Assembly (NCBI GenBank): GCA_020854825.1
Contig: JAHKLY010000001.1
Location: 62,001-126,000, forward strand
Reading direction: 5' to 3'
From: Microcaldota archaeon
Lineage (GTDB): Archaea; Micrarchaeota; Micrarchaeia; Anstonellales; JAHKLY01
DNA: 64,000 nucleotides
Made by a program: the position numbers and the translations under genes. Positions 15,389 to 25,600 of the stretch are shown one piece after another. The notes below the pieces were generated by a model that saw nothing but the letters and a program-made list of their open reading frames with translations, was not told where the DNA came from and did not search any database. Each line of letters starts with the position of its first letter. Positions within the stretch are counted from its first letter, which is position 1.

Positions 15389-16618
15389 ATGAAAGAAAAA
15401 TTACTTATATTAATATTATTCTTACTATTAGGAGGAGTATTTGCAGAATCTCCTGACTCTCTTTCTTTTAATCTTTTTCCTATGGCACTTGCAGTTTTAA
15501 TATCTTTATCATTCGCGGTTATTGTATTTTTAATATCCCAACTCGCCCAATCCCCTCAATTAGATGCATGGGCAAAAACAGAAATGACTGAAATATTTAC
15601 TACAGTATTAATTGCCGTAATACTTGTTGGTTTAATTGTTTCTGCAAATATATTGCCTACTTTAACAGGTTTGGGTGAAAATTATGAGGATTTAATTTTG
15701 AATAATATAATAAAACAAAGAACTAATACCATACGGACATTTGACCATTTAAGTCATACAAACTTTATATTAACACGATACAGTTCTTTTTCATATTCAA
15801 AAACATCTTCTATTCCCGTAGTAGATTGGTTATATACTCAATTTGAATCAAGATCACAAAACTTTGGATTGGGTCCGCTTGTATCAAAATTTAATAGAAG
15901 TTTTGATTCTTTAGGACAAGCAATATTTATTTTAACTGCAGAAAAAATAATACTTCAATATTTATTATATGCTATCCCTCTATTCTTTTTTCCTTTAGCA
16001 ATTGTGTTGAGGGCATTAACATTCACAAAAAAGTTTGGTAATATATTACTTGCATTCTGCATTGCAGGTTACTTCATATTCCCTTTGTCTGTTGTGTTTG
16101 CTGGTGAAATATACAATACACTATTACCTAATGAAGTTTTAAACTCGCAATTAAGTACTATCTTTGATACAACAAAAAGAATAGACCCTGGAAACATACC
16201 TGCACAAGGAATAATATGCAGTACAATTCCTGCAAGCATTGCTCAACTAGGACAATTTGGATTTATTGTGTCTGTGTGTGCAACCCTATGTGCAATTATC
16301 GGTTGGTTCACAGGTGGATTTTATACATGTTATGTCGCATGTAAACCAATAGCTGAAATTATTTATTATTTTGCAGTTCCCATGTTTCAATATACATATG
16401 GTGCTGCACTTTCTGGTTTTGCAGTTATGGAAGGTGCAACTTTTGATCAAACATATGATTTAATAATCAAAACAATTCTCCCATTAGTTACTCTTCAATG
16501 GTTATTAGCAATAGTTCTCCCTTTAATTTCAATAATTTTAACTATTGTGTCTGTAAAAAGTATATCCTCTGCATTAGGCGCAGATATCCATATTTATGGA
16601 TTAAGTAGGTTGATTTAA
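15389..16618 (+). CDS. Polytopic membrane protein, paralog 1 of 6
   Basis: This 409-residue protein opens the large operon. It has a signal peptide (residues 1-20), two membrane segments (about 31-52 and 71-88), an extracytoplasmic loop of about 100 residues, and two helices carrying F-P-L-A-I-V-L-R-A-L-T-F-T-K-K-F-G-N near residue 200. Between the helices 1-2 pair lies the family motif W-A-K-T-E (W61). Unlike its paralogs it has an additional hydrophobic, Cys-containing stretch near residues 275-350. The C-terminus ends in L-G-A-D-x-x-x-x-x-L-S-R-L-I. The repeated LPLGI-x-LR motif and layout are only loosely like VirB6/TrbL or archaeal CedA proteins. The stop codon overlaps the next start (TAATG). 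Confidence 0.75.
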   Translation: MKEKLLILILFLLLGGVFAESPDSLSFNLFPMALAVLISLSFAVIVFLISQLAQSPQLDAWAKTEMTEIFTTVLIAVILVGLIVSANILPTLTGLGENYEDLILNNIIKQRTNTIRTFDHLSHTNFILTRYSSFSYSKTSSIPVVDWLYTQFESRSQNFGLGPLVSKFNRSFDSLGQAIFILTAEKIILQYLLYAIPLFFFPLAIVLRALTFTKKFGNILLAFCIAGYFIFPLSVVFAGEIYNTLLPNEVLNSQLSTIFDTTKRIDPGNIPAQGIICSTIPASIAQLGQFGFIVSVCATLCAIIGWFTGGFYTCYVACKPIAEIIYYFAVPMFQYTYGAALSGFAVMEGATFDQTYDLIIKTILPLVTLQWLLAIVLPLISIILTIVSVKSISSALGADIHIYGLSRLI

Positions 16619-17463
16619 TGAAAAAAATATTATTTATACTTCTATTTACCATTTCCATTTGTTTTGCAGAATCAAGCATAATAACAGATTCATTAGTGTA
16701 TATATTATTAGGAGTTTTACTCTCCTTTGCAATAATTTCAATTTCATTCATGGTAGGAAAAATATTAAATCAAATTAAATTTATTCATTGGGCAAAAACA
16801 GAAATAACCAATACTATAATCTCCATCTTCCTAATATTTATAATTTTAGGAAGTATGTTTGCTTTTCTAGAATTAAGTGACAATATATTTGAAAAAGCAT
16901 ATATATACCTTGATAGTCAAACTTCAAAAGGAATTTCATATATATCTGAATTAACACGAAGCAGTTTAAATGACCAATTTGAAAGTACTTATTATGCTTT
17001 CATTGGCACCCCATTCACATCTAGTGGAGGAGCAGGTAAATCATATAGAGCATATTATTTATCATACAGCACTCAAAAGGATATTGTAGTAAATATCATT
17101 TTTGCAACAATAGTAAGTTTAGAAGTTCAAAAAATAATTTTACAACTAATAGAAAATTTATCTTTTTCATTATTCCTGCCCATAGGAATTGTATTACGGG
17201 TTTTCCCAGCAACAAGAGATATTGGTAATTTCATATTTGCTTTTGTAATTGGTGCAGCTTTTATTTTACCTATGACTTATTTACTTTATTCTAGTGCCTC
17301 AAATACCTTGCCTATTTCTGCACCTATTGATTTTGCAATGGGAGACATAACCCCAATTGCGATATTACTTCCGCAAGCAATATTTTTTCCTAATTTAAGT
17401 TTAGTTATTTTAATTACTTCAGTAATGGCAATATATAAAGGTTTCAAACAAATATTGGTGTAA
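16618..17463 (+). CDS. Polytopic membrane protein, paralog 2 of 6 (short)
   Basis: At 281 residues this is the shortest paralog. It has a signal peptide (residues 1-17), two membrane segments flanking H-W-A-K-T-E (W58), an extracytoplasmic loop of about 80 residues, and the L-P-I-G-I-V-L-R-V-F-P-A-T-R-D-I-G-N motif near residue 190. The last hydrophobic segment ends at Y-K-G-F-K-Q-I-L-V, so the GGD...L-x-R-L-I tail shared by the others is missing. Start and stop codons overlap those of its neighbours. It may be a specialised subunit; no enzymatic residues are evident. Confidence 0.72.
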   Translation: MKKILFILLFTISICFAESSIITDSLVYILLGVLLSFAIISISFMVGKILNQIKFIHWAKTEITNTIISIFLIFIILGSMFAFLELSDNIFEKAYIYLDSQTSKGISYISELTRSSLNDQFESTYYAFIGTPFTSSGGAGKSYRAYYLSYSTQKDIVVNIIFATIVSLEVQKIILQLIENLSFSLFLPIGIVLRVFPATRDIGNFIFAFVIGAAFILPMTYLLYSSASNTLPISAPIDFAMGDITPIAILLPQAIFFPNLSLVILITSVMAIYKGFKQILV

Positions 17464-19457
17464 TGATGAACAAAAAAGTATTAATCCTATTGATTTTTTG
17501 CGTTGTTCTTATTAGTGGAAATTGGATTGACAATGAATATGCAATAGATCACTTCTCAAATACTACTTCTGAAGGATTATTTATTGATGCAACACAAGGG
17601 GGAATTTTGGAACCTGGATCTGTTATCTCAAACACTTGGTTAAAAAATTGGGTATTAATGGCCATAATTGTAATACTAATATCCTTTGCTTTTGTTGCTT
17701 TGGCTTATATTATATCAAAAACATTTAATATAACTATCTTAAAAGCATGGGCAGATGTTGAACTATCTCAAATTATAGTTTCTGGAATTATGCTGGCTTT
17801 AATAATTGTGGGATTAGGTGTTTTAGATTCTATATCTGAATTATTGATTATAGATATTTTTGAAAATTTAGGAATTGAATGTGTAGAAGGCCAACAAAAA
17901 GCAATTTGTATAGCAAATTTATATTTAGATGATACATTTGATACTACAAATAAAGCTGCAAAAAATTTAATGTCTGAAACTTTAACAATAGGTAGAAGAG
18001 CTGCTTTAAAAGAAGGATGGGCACTTCAAACTTTACCTTACATGTCTTTTTCAGAATCACCAGATGCAAATTTAAGATTAATTGTAGAAAGAAATTCAAT
18101 CCTGATAGACTACTATGGAAATATATTAGCATCATTAAAAGCACAAAAATATTTTTTGAATGCAATAGGTTTTTCGATTGGCCCAATATTTATTGTGCTT
18201 GGATTAATATTTAGGTCCTTCTTTTTAACAAGAAAAATGGGCGGATTATTAATGGCAATAGGAATAGGAGTTATTGTTGTTTTACCATTAACCTATGTTT
18301 TTGCTATGTTTACTCTATCTATTCAAATATATGGTGATGAAATGCTCTCTCCATTAAATGATAATTGTCCTGCTGAATGTCTACAACAATATCCTTTAGG
18401 ATTTAATTCTAGTGATGGCTCATTAATATATTCTCCAAGTATTTTTTCTCCCTATTTACCTACAGGTAGTTCATTTTATGATTTTGAACCCTCAGAAGAA
18501 ATATGGGAAGATATATCATTAAATCATGATATTGTGCTTTGTGATTCTGTTTGTAATGGATGCCCAATAGGATGTAGAGAACTACCTTTAACCGCATCAT
18601 TATGTTTTTGTGATGAAGAAGCATGCAATGATTGTCCAAAAGAATGTAAAGTAATAAGAGAAAGAACAGATTGTTCTGAATCTGATTCAACTTATTATTG
18701 TCCAACAACTTTATGTCCAAATGAATGTAAAATGAATTTGACTCCTACATTAAATAATTGTTGGTCTTCTTCATGTGGTGATTGTCCTGCCGATTGTAGA
18801 TTTGATTATGCTGATGGAACAGATAGAACTACAACTCATCCTCATTGTCCTTCTGAATGTGATAGTTGTATGTGTAATGTAATTATCCCCTCACCATATC
18901 AAATTGATTGTAATTTAGCATGTGGAGATATATATTGGGAAAGGACAACAGAAGGATTACTATCTGACCCTTCAAGTGGATGTCCTGAAGGATGTTTAGG
19001 ATATTTACCAGAAACAACAGATGGAAATGGATGTGAAAGTTGCGCAGATTGTGATGCAGGGTGCAGATTTATTGATTCAGAATTAAGAGATCCAGATTGT
19101 GATTTTTCATGTTGTTACGATTGCCCTACTGAATGTATGATTGATACATTACCTTTGAGCCCATGTCAAGGTTGTTGGGAATGCAGTCCAGATTGTACAA
19201 CATTACCTCAAATAAGAACCGACTGTGCTTCTGTGTGTGGAGAGATTAAAGGTTTTTATGATGTAAGACCTAAAGAATTAATAAATAAAATAGAGGGTGC
19301 AGAAGGAGAAACAAATGCAAAGGCATTAGGTATTTTATTATTCCCTGCATATATTTTACCTTTATTAAGTATAATCTTAACAATTGCATTTATTAGAGGA
19401 TTTTCACAATTCCTTGGTGGTGATTATGAAATACCTGGATTGGCAAAACTTATCTAA
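17463..19457 (+). CDS. Polytopic membrane protein, paralog 3 of 6, with Cys-rich insert
   Basis: The 664-residue protein shares the core of its neighbours: signal peptide, A-W-A-D-V-E-L (W96), the helix pair with G-L-I-F-R-S-F-F-L-T-R-K-M-G-G near residue 250, and a C-terminal L-G-G-D-Y-E-I-P-G-L-A-K-L-I. Between the last two membrane regions, residues about 302-595 form an extracytoplasmic insert with about 42 cysteines. Most are in repeats of C-x-x-C-P-x-x-C followed by R, K or M, spaced by 25-35 residues. This looks like a disulfide- or metal-stabilised array on the outer face. The first two codons are both ATG and either could be used. I know of no named family with this combination. Confidence 0.72.
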   Translation: MMNKKVLILLIFCVVLISGNWIDNEYAIDHFSNTTSEGLFIDATQGGILEPGSVISNTWLKNWVLMAIIVILISFAFVALAYIISKTFNITILKAWADVELSQIIVSGIMLALIIVGLGVLDSISELLIIDIFENLGIECVEGQQKAICIANLYLDDTFDTTNKAAKNLMSETLTIGRRAALKEGWALQTLPYMSFSESPDANLRLIVERNSILIDYYGNILASLKAQKYFLNAIGFSIGPIFIVLGLIFRSFFLTRKMGGLLMAIGIGVIVVLPLTYVFAMFTLSIQIYGDEMLSPLNDNCPAECLQQYPLGFNSSDGSLIYSPSIFSPYLPTGSSFYDFEPSEEIWEDISLNHDIVLCDSVCNGCPIGCRELPLTASLCFCDEEACNDCPKECKVIRERTDCSESDSTYYCPTTLCPNECKMNLTPTLNNCWSSSCGDCPADCRFDYADGTDRTTTHPHCPSECDSCMCNVIIPSPYQIDCNLACGDIYWERTTEGLLSDPSSGCPEGCLGYLPETTDGNGCESCADCDAGCRFIDSELRDPDCDFSCCYDCPTECMIDTLPLSPCQGCWECSPDCTTLPQIRTDCASVCGEIKGFYDVRPKELINKIEGAEGETNAKALGILLFPAYILPLLSIILTIAFIRGFSQFLGGDYEIPGLAKLI

Positions 19458-20511
19458 ATTAAGTGTATTTACACTTTTACTATGCTTTTCTTTAGCACAT
19501 GCAGAATTTTTAGATACTCCTTCTGCAGAATTAGCATCTTGGCAAACTATGGTTTTTATTGCTGTGAGTGTCTCATTTTCAATTGTTATATTTGGTTATA
19601 TTATTGCATCTATTTTACAAAATCAACATTACACTTCTGTATTCAAAGATGAATTAATACAAGTAATATTTACTGGAATAGGCATAGCTGTTTTATTATT
19701 TATTATTGGAGTTTTTGAAATAAGTTTAATGCCGATACTAAACGAAAAACTTGGAGGAGAAGAATTAACTTTACATGCATCAGCACAGACTGCATTAGAT
19801 AAAAAACTAAACAGAGCAGAAGAAAGGTTTGAAGGAATAATTTTATATACAAATAAACTTGCAGAACAAGGTTCAAAATATGCATCATGTAGTTTCTGGA
19901 GTGTTGGATTTTATATTGGAGGATGTTCTGGCTTAAATGTTGCATTGGGTCCAATAACTACTGGTTTATCTACACTTGCAATTGGAATAACTGATTTATA
20001 TTCTTTGAATTTATTGAATCAAATTGGAATAATATTATACACTTTTCTTTTACCTCTTGGAATATTTTTTAGGACCTTCCATTTAACAAGGCAGTTTGGC
20101 GGATTTTTAATTGCTGTTGCATTAGCATTTGGAATTGTTTTCCCAGTATCAGTATTATTTTTAGAAACAATATCTCAAGATTTCCATAATAATGTTTTAG
20201 GGATAACAAGAGATCCAGAACATATTACCTATATAATAGATGACAGTGATGTTGAAAGATGCAATGAATTTAATCCTAGTTTTTCAGAACATATCAGACC
20301 TAATTTGGGATTAGGGGATGGAACTACACACGGAACAAGAAAAGGGATTCTAAATGAAACAACTTTAGATATATTAGCAGCAGAAATAATTGTTGATATA
20401 ATTTTATTTACCTTAATACTAATTATAATGCTCCTTACCTTTATAACAGCAACTGTTTCATTCTTTGGTGGAACTGTTGATTTAATGTATTTAACAAGAT
20501 TGTCGGTGTAA
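19426..20511 (+). CDS. Polytopic membrane protein, paralog 4 of 6
   Basis: The 361-residue protein starts at an ATG preceded by GGTGGTGAT, 32 bases inside the end of the previous gene, so translation is probably coupled. It has a signal peptide ending near A-H-A-E-F, membrane segments flanking V-F-K-D-E-L (the WA of the family motif is replaced), an extracytoplasmic loop with two cysteines, L-P-L-G-I-F-F-R-T-F-H-L-T-R-Q-F-G-G near residue 205, and a tail with F-G-G-T-V-D-x-x-x-L-T-R-L-S-V. It clearly belongs with its neighbours despite low pairwise identity. Confidence 0.72.
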   Translation: MKYLDWQNLSKLSVFTLLLCFSLAHAEFLDTPSAELASWQTMVFIAVSVSFSIVIFGYIIASILQNQHYTSVFKDELIQVIFTGIGIAVLLFIIGVFEISLMPILNEKLGGEELTLHASAQTALDKKLNRAEERFEGIILYTNKLAEQGSKYASCSFWSVGFYIGGCSGLNVALGPITTGLSTLAIGITDLYSLNLLNQIGIILYTFLLPLGIFFRTFHLTRQFGGFLIAVALAFGIVFPVSVLFLETISQDFHNNVLGITRDPEHITYIIDDSDVERCNEFNPSFSEHIRPNLGLGDGTTHGTRKGILNETTLDILAAEIIVDIILFTLILIIMLLTFITATVSFFGGTVDLMYLTRLSV

Positions 20512-20514
20512 TGA

Positions 20515-21603
20515 ATGAATCATAAAATATTTTTTACATTGTTTGTTTTGCTTTTTTCTAACTTAAGTGCGAGCTGTGGATTTGTTTGCGACATAGTAGT
20601 AGATGAATTTCTACTGCCTACTTTTGTTGCTGTGTTTTTAACATTAGGATTTATTTCAATAATTTATATGATAGGTAAAATCACTGAAAATCCTAGATTA
20701 AATGTTTGGGCACAGGCAGAATTAGGACAAGCAATATTAACCGTAATAATAGCAGTATTTATATTAGGAGGGATTACCTGGTTTTGCACAGAAGGTTCTG
20801 GTGTTGCTATATCTGCAGGAATGTATTCTGGAGGAAGTCCATATTCTGGGAATATGTATGATATTTCTTGCAGTTATTTATCAAATATAGCAGAATACTC
20901 TAATGATGTAATGTCACTAATAAGATATAATATAGCAGTAGGAAATATTAGGGCTTCATTAAATGAATTTGGTTGTAAAGGGGATGAATTGCATGTAAAC
21001 CCATATGGGTGTGCAATGGCATTTTTAGGAGGTCCTGCTACAAGTTGGAACGCGCATGCAAGTAATTATAATTATGTTTCTTTATTTAACACTTCATTAA
21101 ACATTGCAACAATCTGTTTTTTCAATTCATTATTCCTATTATATTTATTACAATATATTAGTTCTGGATTTTTATATATTCTTTTACCTGCAGGCATAAT
21201 AATTAGAGCAATTCCTTTCTTAAGAGGCTTAGGTGGTGCTTTAATTGCAATTATTGTGGGTTTATTTTTATTTTTACCTTTTATGCTTACAATAGAAGCT
21301 ATGATTTGGGGACCAATTATGCAAAATTGGCATAGTAGTATGATCTTTCCAGATGAAAGAGATATTCAAAATGACATTTGGCCTGTTTCATTAGAAGGAA
21401 TCGTAGATATTATGGATTGGAATACAGTTGATGATTTTTCACATAATAATTTAATAGATATTTTTAAATCTACAACCCATATATTTTTAGCAGGGGTATT
21501 TTTACCATACCTTGGATTTATAGGAGTAGTTTTAGTAACGAAAGATTTTTCAAAATTACTCGGAGAAGAAGTTGATATCTCAAAATTAACGCAGTTGATA
21601 TAA
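20515..21603 (+). CDS. Polytopic membrane protein, paralog 5 of 6
   Basis: The 362-residue protein has a signal peptide followed by C-G-F-V-C, suggesting a disulfide just outside the membrane. The first membrane pair flanks V-W-A-Q-A-E-L-G-Q. The extracytoplasmic loop is Gly/Ser/Tyr-rich with several cysteines. L-P-A-G-I-I-I-R-A-I-P-F-L-R-G-L-G-G lies near residue 225 and the tail is L-L-G-E-E-V-D-I-S-K-L-T-Q-L-I. A nearby ATG at 20511 overlaps the upstream stop but leads to a stop after four codons, so the ATG at 20515 is the start. Confidence 0.72.
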   Translation: MNHKIFFTLFVLLFSNLSASCGFVCDIVVDEFLLPTFVAVFLTLGFISIIYMIGKITENPRLNVWAQAELGQAILTVIIAVFILGGITWFCTEGSGVAISAGMYSGGSPYSGNMYDISCSYLSNIAEYSNDVMSLIRYNIAVGNIRASLNEFGCKGDELHVNPYGCAMAFLGGPATSWNAHASNYNYVSLFNTSLNIATICFFNSLFLLYLLQYISSGFLYILLPAGIIIRAIPFLRGLGGALIAIIVGLFLFLPFMLTIEAMIWGPIMQNWHSSMIFPDERDIQNDIWPVSLEGIVDIMDWNTVDDFSHNNLIDIFKSTTHIFLAGVFLPYLGFIGVVLVTKDFSKLLGEEVDISKLTQLI

Positions 21604-22671
21604 ATGAAAAAAATTAATTTAATCTTTGCATTGGTTTTCGTGCTTATGTTTACAATTAATGCAGGTGATATTTATGATGCAGATAATATAGAACTACTAA
21701 AAAGTAGATGGGTTGATTTGAGATGGATGATGTATGGAATTATAGCTGTAGTTTTATGTGCAGGAATCGCAGGAATTGTCTATAGTTTTGGATATATACT
21801 TGATGCTAGAAATTTAAAAGCATGGGCAATTAGCGAGGGATTGAATGCTGTTGCTTCTGCAATAATGATTATACTATTAATTCTACTACTCCAACAAGCA
21901 TTTTCATTTATAACAGATGACCTATTAACTACTAATACTGTAACTTGTGCTGGTGGGGATTATCCAGCTTCAGAACCAATTAATTTTGCAAAATGCAGAG
22001 TTGAAGAACAAATCATAGTGTTGGATGACTTATATGATCAAATATATGTAACAAATACAGTTTGGGAAAAACAAGCATCTAGGTGTTTTTCTTTTATGGG
22101 CTATACAGTTTGGTGTGGTGATTGGTACGGAAATACAAGAAAACAAATCGAATCTGGATATATGTTAACAAATAAAATTATTCCTTTAACTGTTGGATTG
22201 CATTCAGTTTATGTAATGCTCGAATATATTTCTGCAAATATGTTGATAGTATTTTTACCTTTGGGTATTTTACTTAGAACTTTTCCAATAACAAGAGGAG
22301 TTGGGGGATTACTAATTGCTTTAGCAATAGGTGCATATTTTATATTTCCTGTTTTATATATCATGTTAGATCCTTCATTTACTACACGCCCTGCAGGAGT
22401 AGATCCTCCATTTTTAGATAATGCATATGGATGTTACCCTGGATTTAAAGGAGGAGTTTCTTTAGCAAATATAGTAAATAGCCAAGAAACATACGAATAT
22501 ACTATTTTTAGTTATCAAAGAATTGGAGATATACTAGTAGAAATAACTATACGTTCGATTTATTATCCTTTTGTTGCATTTTCTGCAACTGTAATATTAA
22601 TTATGGCAATGACACCAATATTAGGTGGAGATACTGGAGATATGATAAGATTAATTTCAAAATCAGTTTAG
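21604..22671 (+). CDS. Polytopic membrane protein, paralog 6 of 6
   Basis: The 355-residue protein follows the previous stop with no gap. It has a signal peptide, membrane segments flanking A-W-A-I-S-E-G, an extracytoplasmic loop with paired cysteines (T-V-T-C...A-K-C-R, R-C-F-S...V-W-C-G), the best copy of the family motif, L-P-L-G-I-L-L-R-T-F-P-I-T-R-G-V-G-G-L-L-I-A near residue 220, and a tail L-G-G-D-T-G-D-M-I-R-L-I. A second extracytoplasmic loop follows the motif. The role is inferred only from the operon. Confidence 0.72.
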   Translation: MKKINLIFALVFVLMFTINAGDIYDADNIELLKSRWVDLRWMMYGIIAVVLCAGIAGIVYSFGYILDARNLKAWAISEGLNAVASAIMIILLILLLQQAFSFITDDLLTTNTVTCAGGDYPASEPINFAKCRVEEQIIVLDDLYDQIYVTNTVWEKQASRCFSFMGYTVWCGDWYGNTRKQIESGYMLTNKIIPLTVGLHSVYVMLEYISANMLIVFLPLGILLRTFPITRGVGGLLIALAIGAYFIFPVLYIMLDPSFTTRPAGVDPPFLDNAYGCYPGFKGGVSLANIVNSQETYEYTIFSYQRIGDILVEITIRSIYYPFVAFSATVILIMAMTPILGGDTGDMIRLISKSV

Positions 22672-22680
22672 GTGAAAAAT

Positions 22681-25600
22681 ATGAAAAAAGAAATAATTTT
22701 AGTTTTAATGATGTTTTTAATTTTCTTTGGTTGCACTAAATATGAAAATGAATACATCTCCTGTTGTAATGCGCCTTTAAATTATTCATTATCAAATATG
22801 AGTAATTGCACTTTACCTGATGGAACAATAGTTGAAATAGAGTGTGATGTGATTATAGAAGATGGAGAAGTCATTGGAGGGAGCTGTTATTATGAAGAAG
22901 ATCCTTTAATAAGTAGAGAGCCACTAATTATAAATTTTCCAATATGTACTCATGCAGAATTTAATCCCTGTATTAATGAAAACTGCGTTGCAATGGTATG
23001 TGGCAAAAGCTCTTACTTACCTACATTATATCCATCTGTTTGTGAGATAACAGATGACCATAGTTCAGTAATATCAAACCAATTAAATAGAAATGAAAAA
23101 CAGTTCCAACAAGAATTATACAAAACATTTTGTGATTTTAAAATATTAAATGATAAAACTGCAAATGAAATAAAATCTTCGAACGGAGAACAATGGATAA
23201 ACTCATTTAGATTTGGTATAGGAACAACATTTTCTGAATTTGAGGAAGCAAGATACTATTTTCCTGTTTATGATAAATTAACATATTTAAATCCAAGTGG
23301 GACTAAAGACAGGTTTATGAATTATTTGGTTCCTGAAGGTGCAACTTGTAGTTATGTGCCTGAAACTGGGTGGCAATGTCAAAAACCAAGTGGAAGTACT
23401 TTAACCTTTTCAACTGGAAGTTTTGAAGAATCTCAATATGAATGTGAACAAGCTTGTGGAGAAGCATGGGAGTATTCACTATTTACAAGATGTGAATATA
23501 CAACAAATGCATGGATATGTACAGACTTTGAAGGAACATCAACTGCTTTTAAAATCTCTTATTTTCCAGATAATTATACAACAAGAAGAGCATGCGAATT
23601 ATTTTGTGACTATGCATGGGGAGCATCACCAACTGAATGTACAACAACAGAAAATCATCCTATTTTTATGAATAATAGAGGATCATATTATCTAGATGTT
23701 GAACCACTAAGAGTAACTCAAAATGAAGTAACTTATGTTATGGATACTATTTATGGATTGAATAGATCTTTTTATGCTGAAATGTTAAACTCTGTTTGGA
23801 ATTATCAAAAATGGACTGGATATACTGATGCAGACGGAATTCACCATTCAGGCATGATTTTTGAATGTACAAGTAATACAGAATGTTTATCTGGATTATG
23901 TACAAATGACTGGGGTTATTCAAGATACACCTGTATTGATGACGTTTCTGAAAATAGAGATATTATGTGCTATTGTAGTAAACTAGACAATGGAATTATT
24001 GTATGTTACACTGGAGAATCTACAATAGGCACCTCAAAAATAACTGGGTGTAAAGGGGAAGGGACTATTAAATTTACTAATAATGCGACAGAAGCATGTC
24101 AAAGAGGATTATTGGATGAAGAATATTGTACTGGTTGTTATGGAACACTTATACGTGGAAGGGCAAGATTTACAGAAGAAGAAATAATAACTCCTGTTTT
24201 TGAAATAACAAACCAAAATTATTTGAATCCTTTTGTATATCTAGCAGATGAAAATTATGATTATGCTAGATTTGATATTCCTGAAGGATGTTCAACTACT
24301 GGAGAAGTTCAGTGTAATGATATGTTAGGAGGGATTTGTCAATACTGTAGCCCCCATACAACAGATTGGGCAGTATGTGATCCTATAACTTCTTGCATAA
24401 ATGATGAAGATTGTAGAGTTGAAGGTTGCGGAACTTACGAATTTCATTGTTTTGATGGGGTTGATAATGATTTTGATGGAAAAATAGACTTTGAAGATTG
24501 GGATTGTTGGTTAAGCAATCAAAGAGAAATGTGTTCTGATGGTTTAGATAATGAAAAAATAAGTGATGGGGTTTTAGGTTCAAATGGAAAAATAGATTGT
24601 TGTGATGAAGTTTGTTGGGAAGGACTACATGAAGGAATACACCCTTGTTATAATAGATTTGAATATTTTGATTTTTCAGAAATTAATTGTGGAATAGAAC
24701 AAAGTGCGCCTTCTTACATTAGATTTAAACCAGATTCATTAAGTGGAATAGAAGATACCTATTTAAATGGATACTATGGAATAGAAGACGAATATATTTA
24801 TGTTAATCCAGAATACATTGACAATCTATATTTTGCAAATGAAGATAGGTGTGATGTTACTTTTGAATTACAAACAGTACAGTGTTTTGATGAATGGATT
24901 GATTCATATAGAACAGGAAATTGGAATATTGTTAAAAACTGTTTAGGAGAAAATTCTGGAGCTTGGCATACTTGGTATAATTTACCTCAGCACAATACTG
25001 AAGAGGATAGAACAAACTTTAAAGTTCCATTTAGATACAAAATTATAGACTGGGGAAATTGCGAAGAAAATTATGAAACAAGCGCTAATTTAAATATAAT
25101 GCCAAAATTAAGAGAATATGGATGGTGTGAACCTTCAACAATGGTTACAATGGCTGTTCAAGAAATAAGAGTTTCAGATACTTATACTGATTACTGCCCA
25201 GAAGAATGTGAATTTTATGCTGGGAGCTTATTATCAAGTGAGAATGATTATTGTAAATGTAATGGAAAACCAATAATGTATGAAACAGGAAAAACAGAAC
25301 CAAGTGTAAAATATTTATATGATAAAAAAATAGAATTACAAAAATTAAATGTGGTTCCAATTTTAATTGCAACAGATAATAATTTATATAGTGAAAGAGA
25401 GATTAATAAAAAATGTGCTGAAATATCAGGTGGGATATGCTTCAATCCAGAATATCCTAATTTAATTGGAACTTTTTGCTATAAAGAAGGATATAATCCA
25501 ACTAATTGTGAAGAAGTGATTGGATTGTATAAATACACCTCTACTAATGAAAGTGTATTTTCAACTTATTTAGTTCCTTATTTAAAAACGATGCCAACTG

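Noticed and set aside
15389-22671. Naming the six membrane proteins as a type IV secretion or Ced system
   Set aside because: The resemblance to VirB6, TrbL or CedA is layout only. No VirB4/HerA-type ATPase or other T4SS gene is in the operon.
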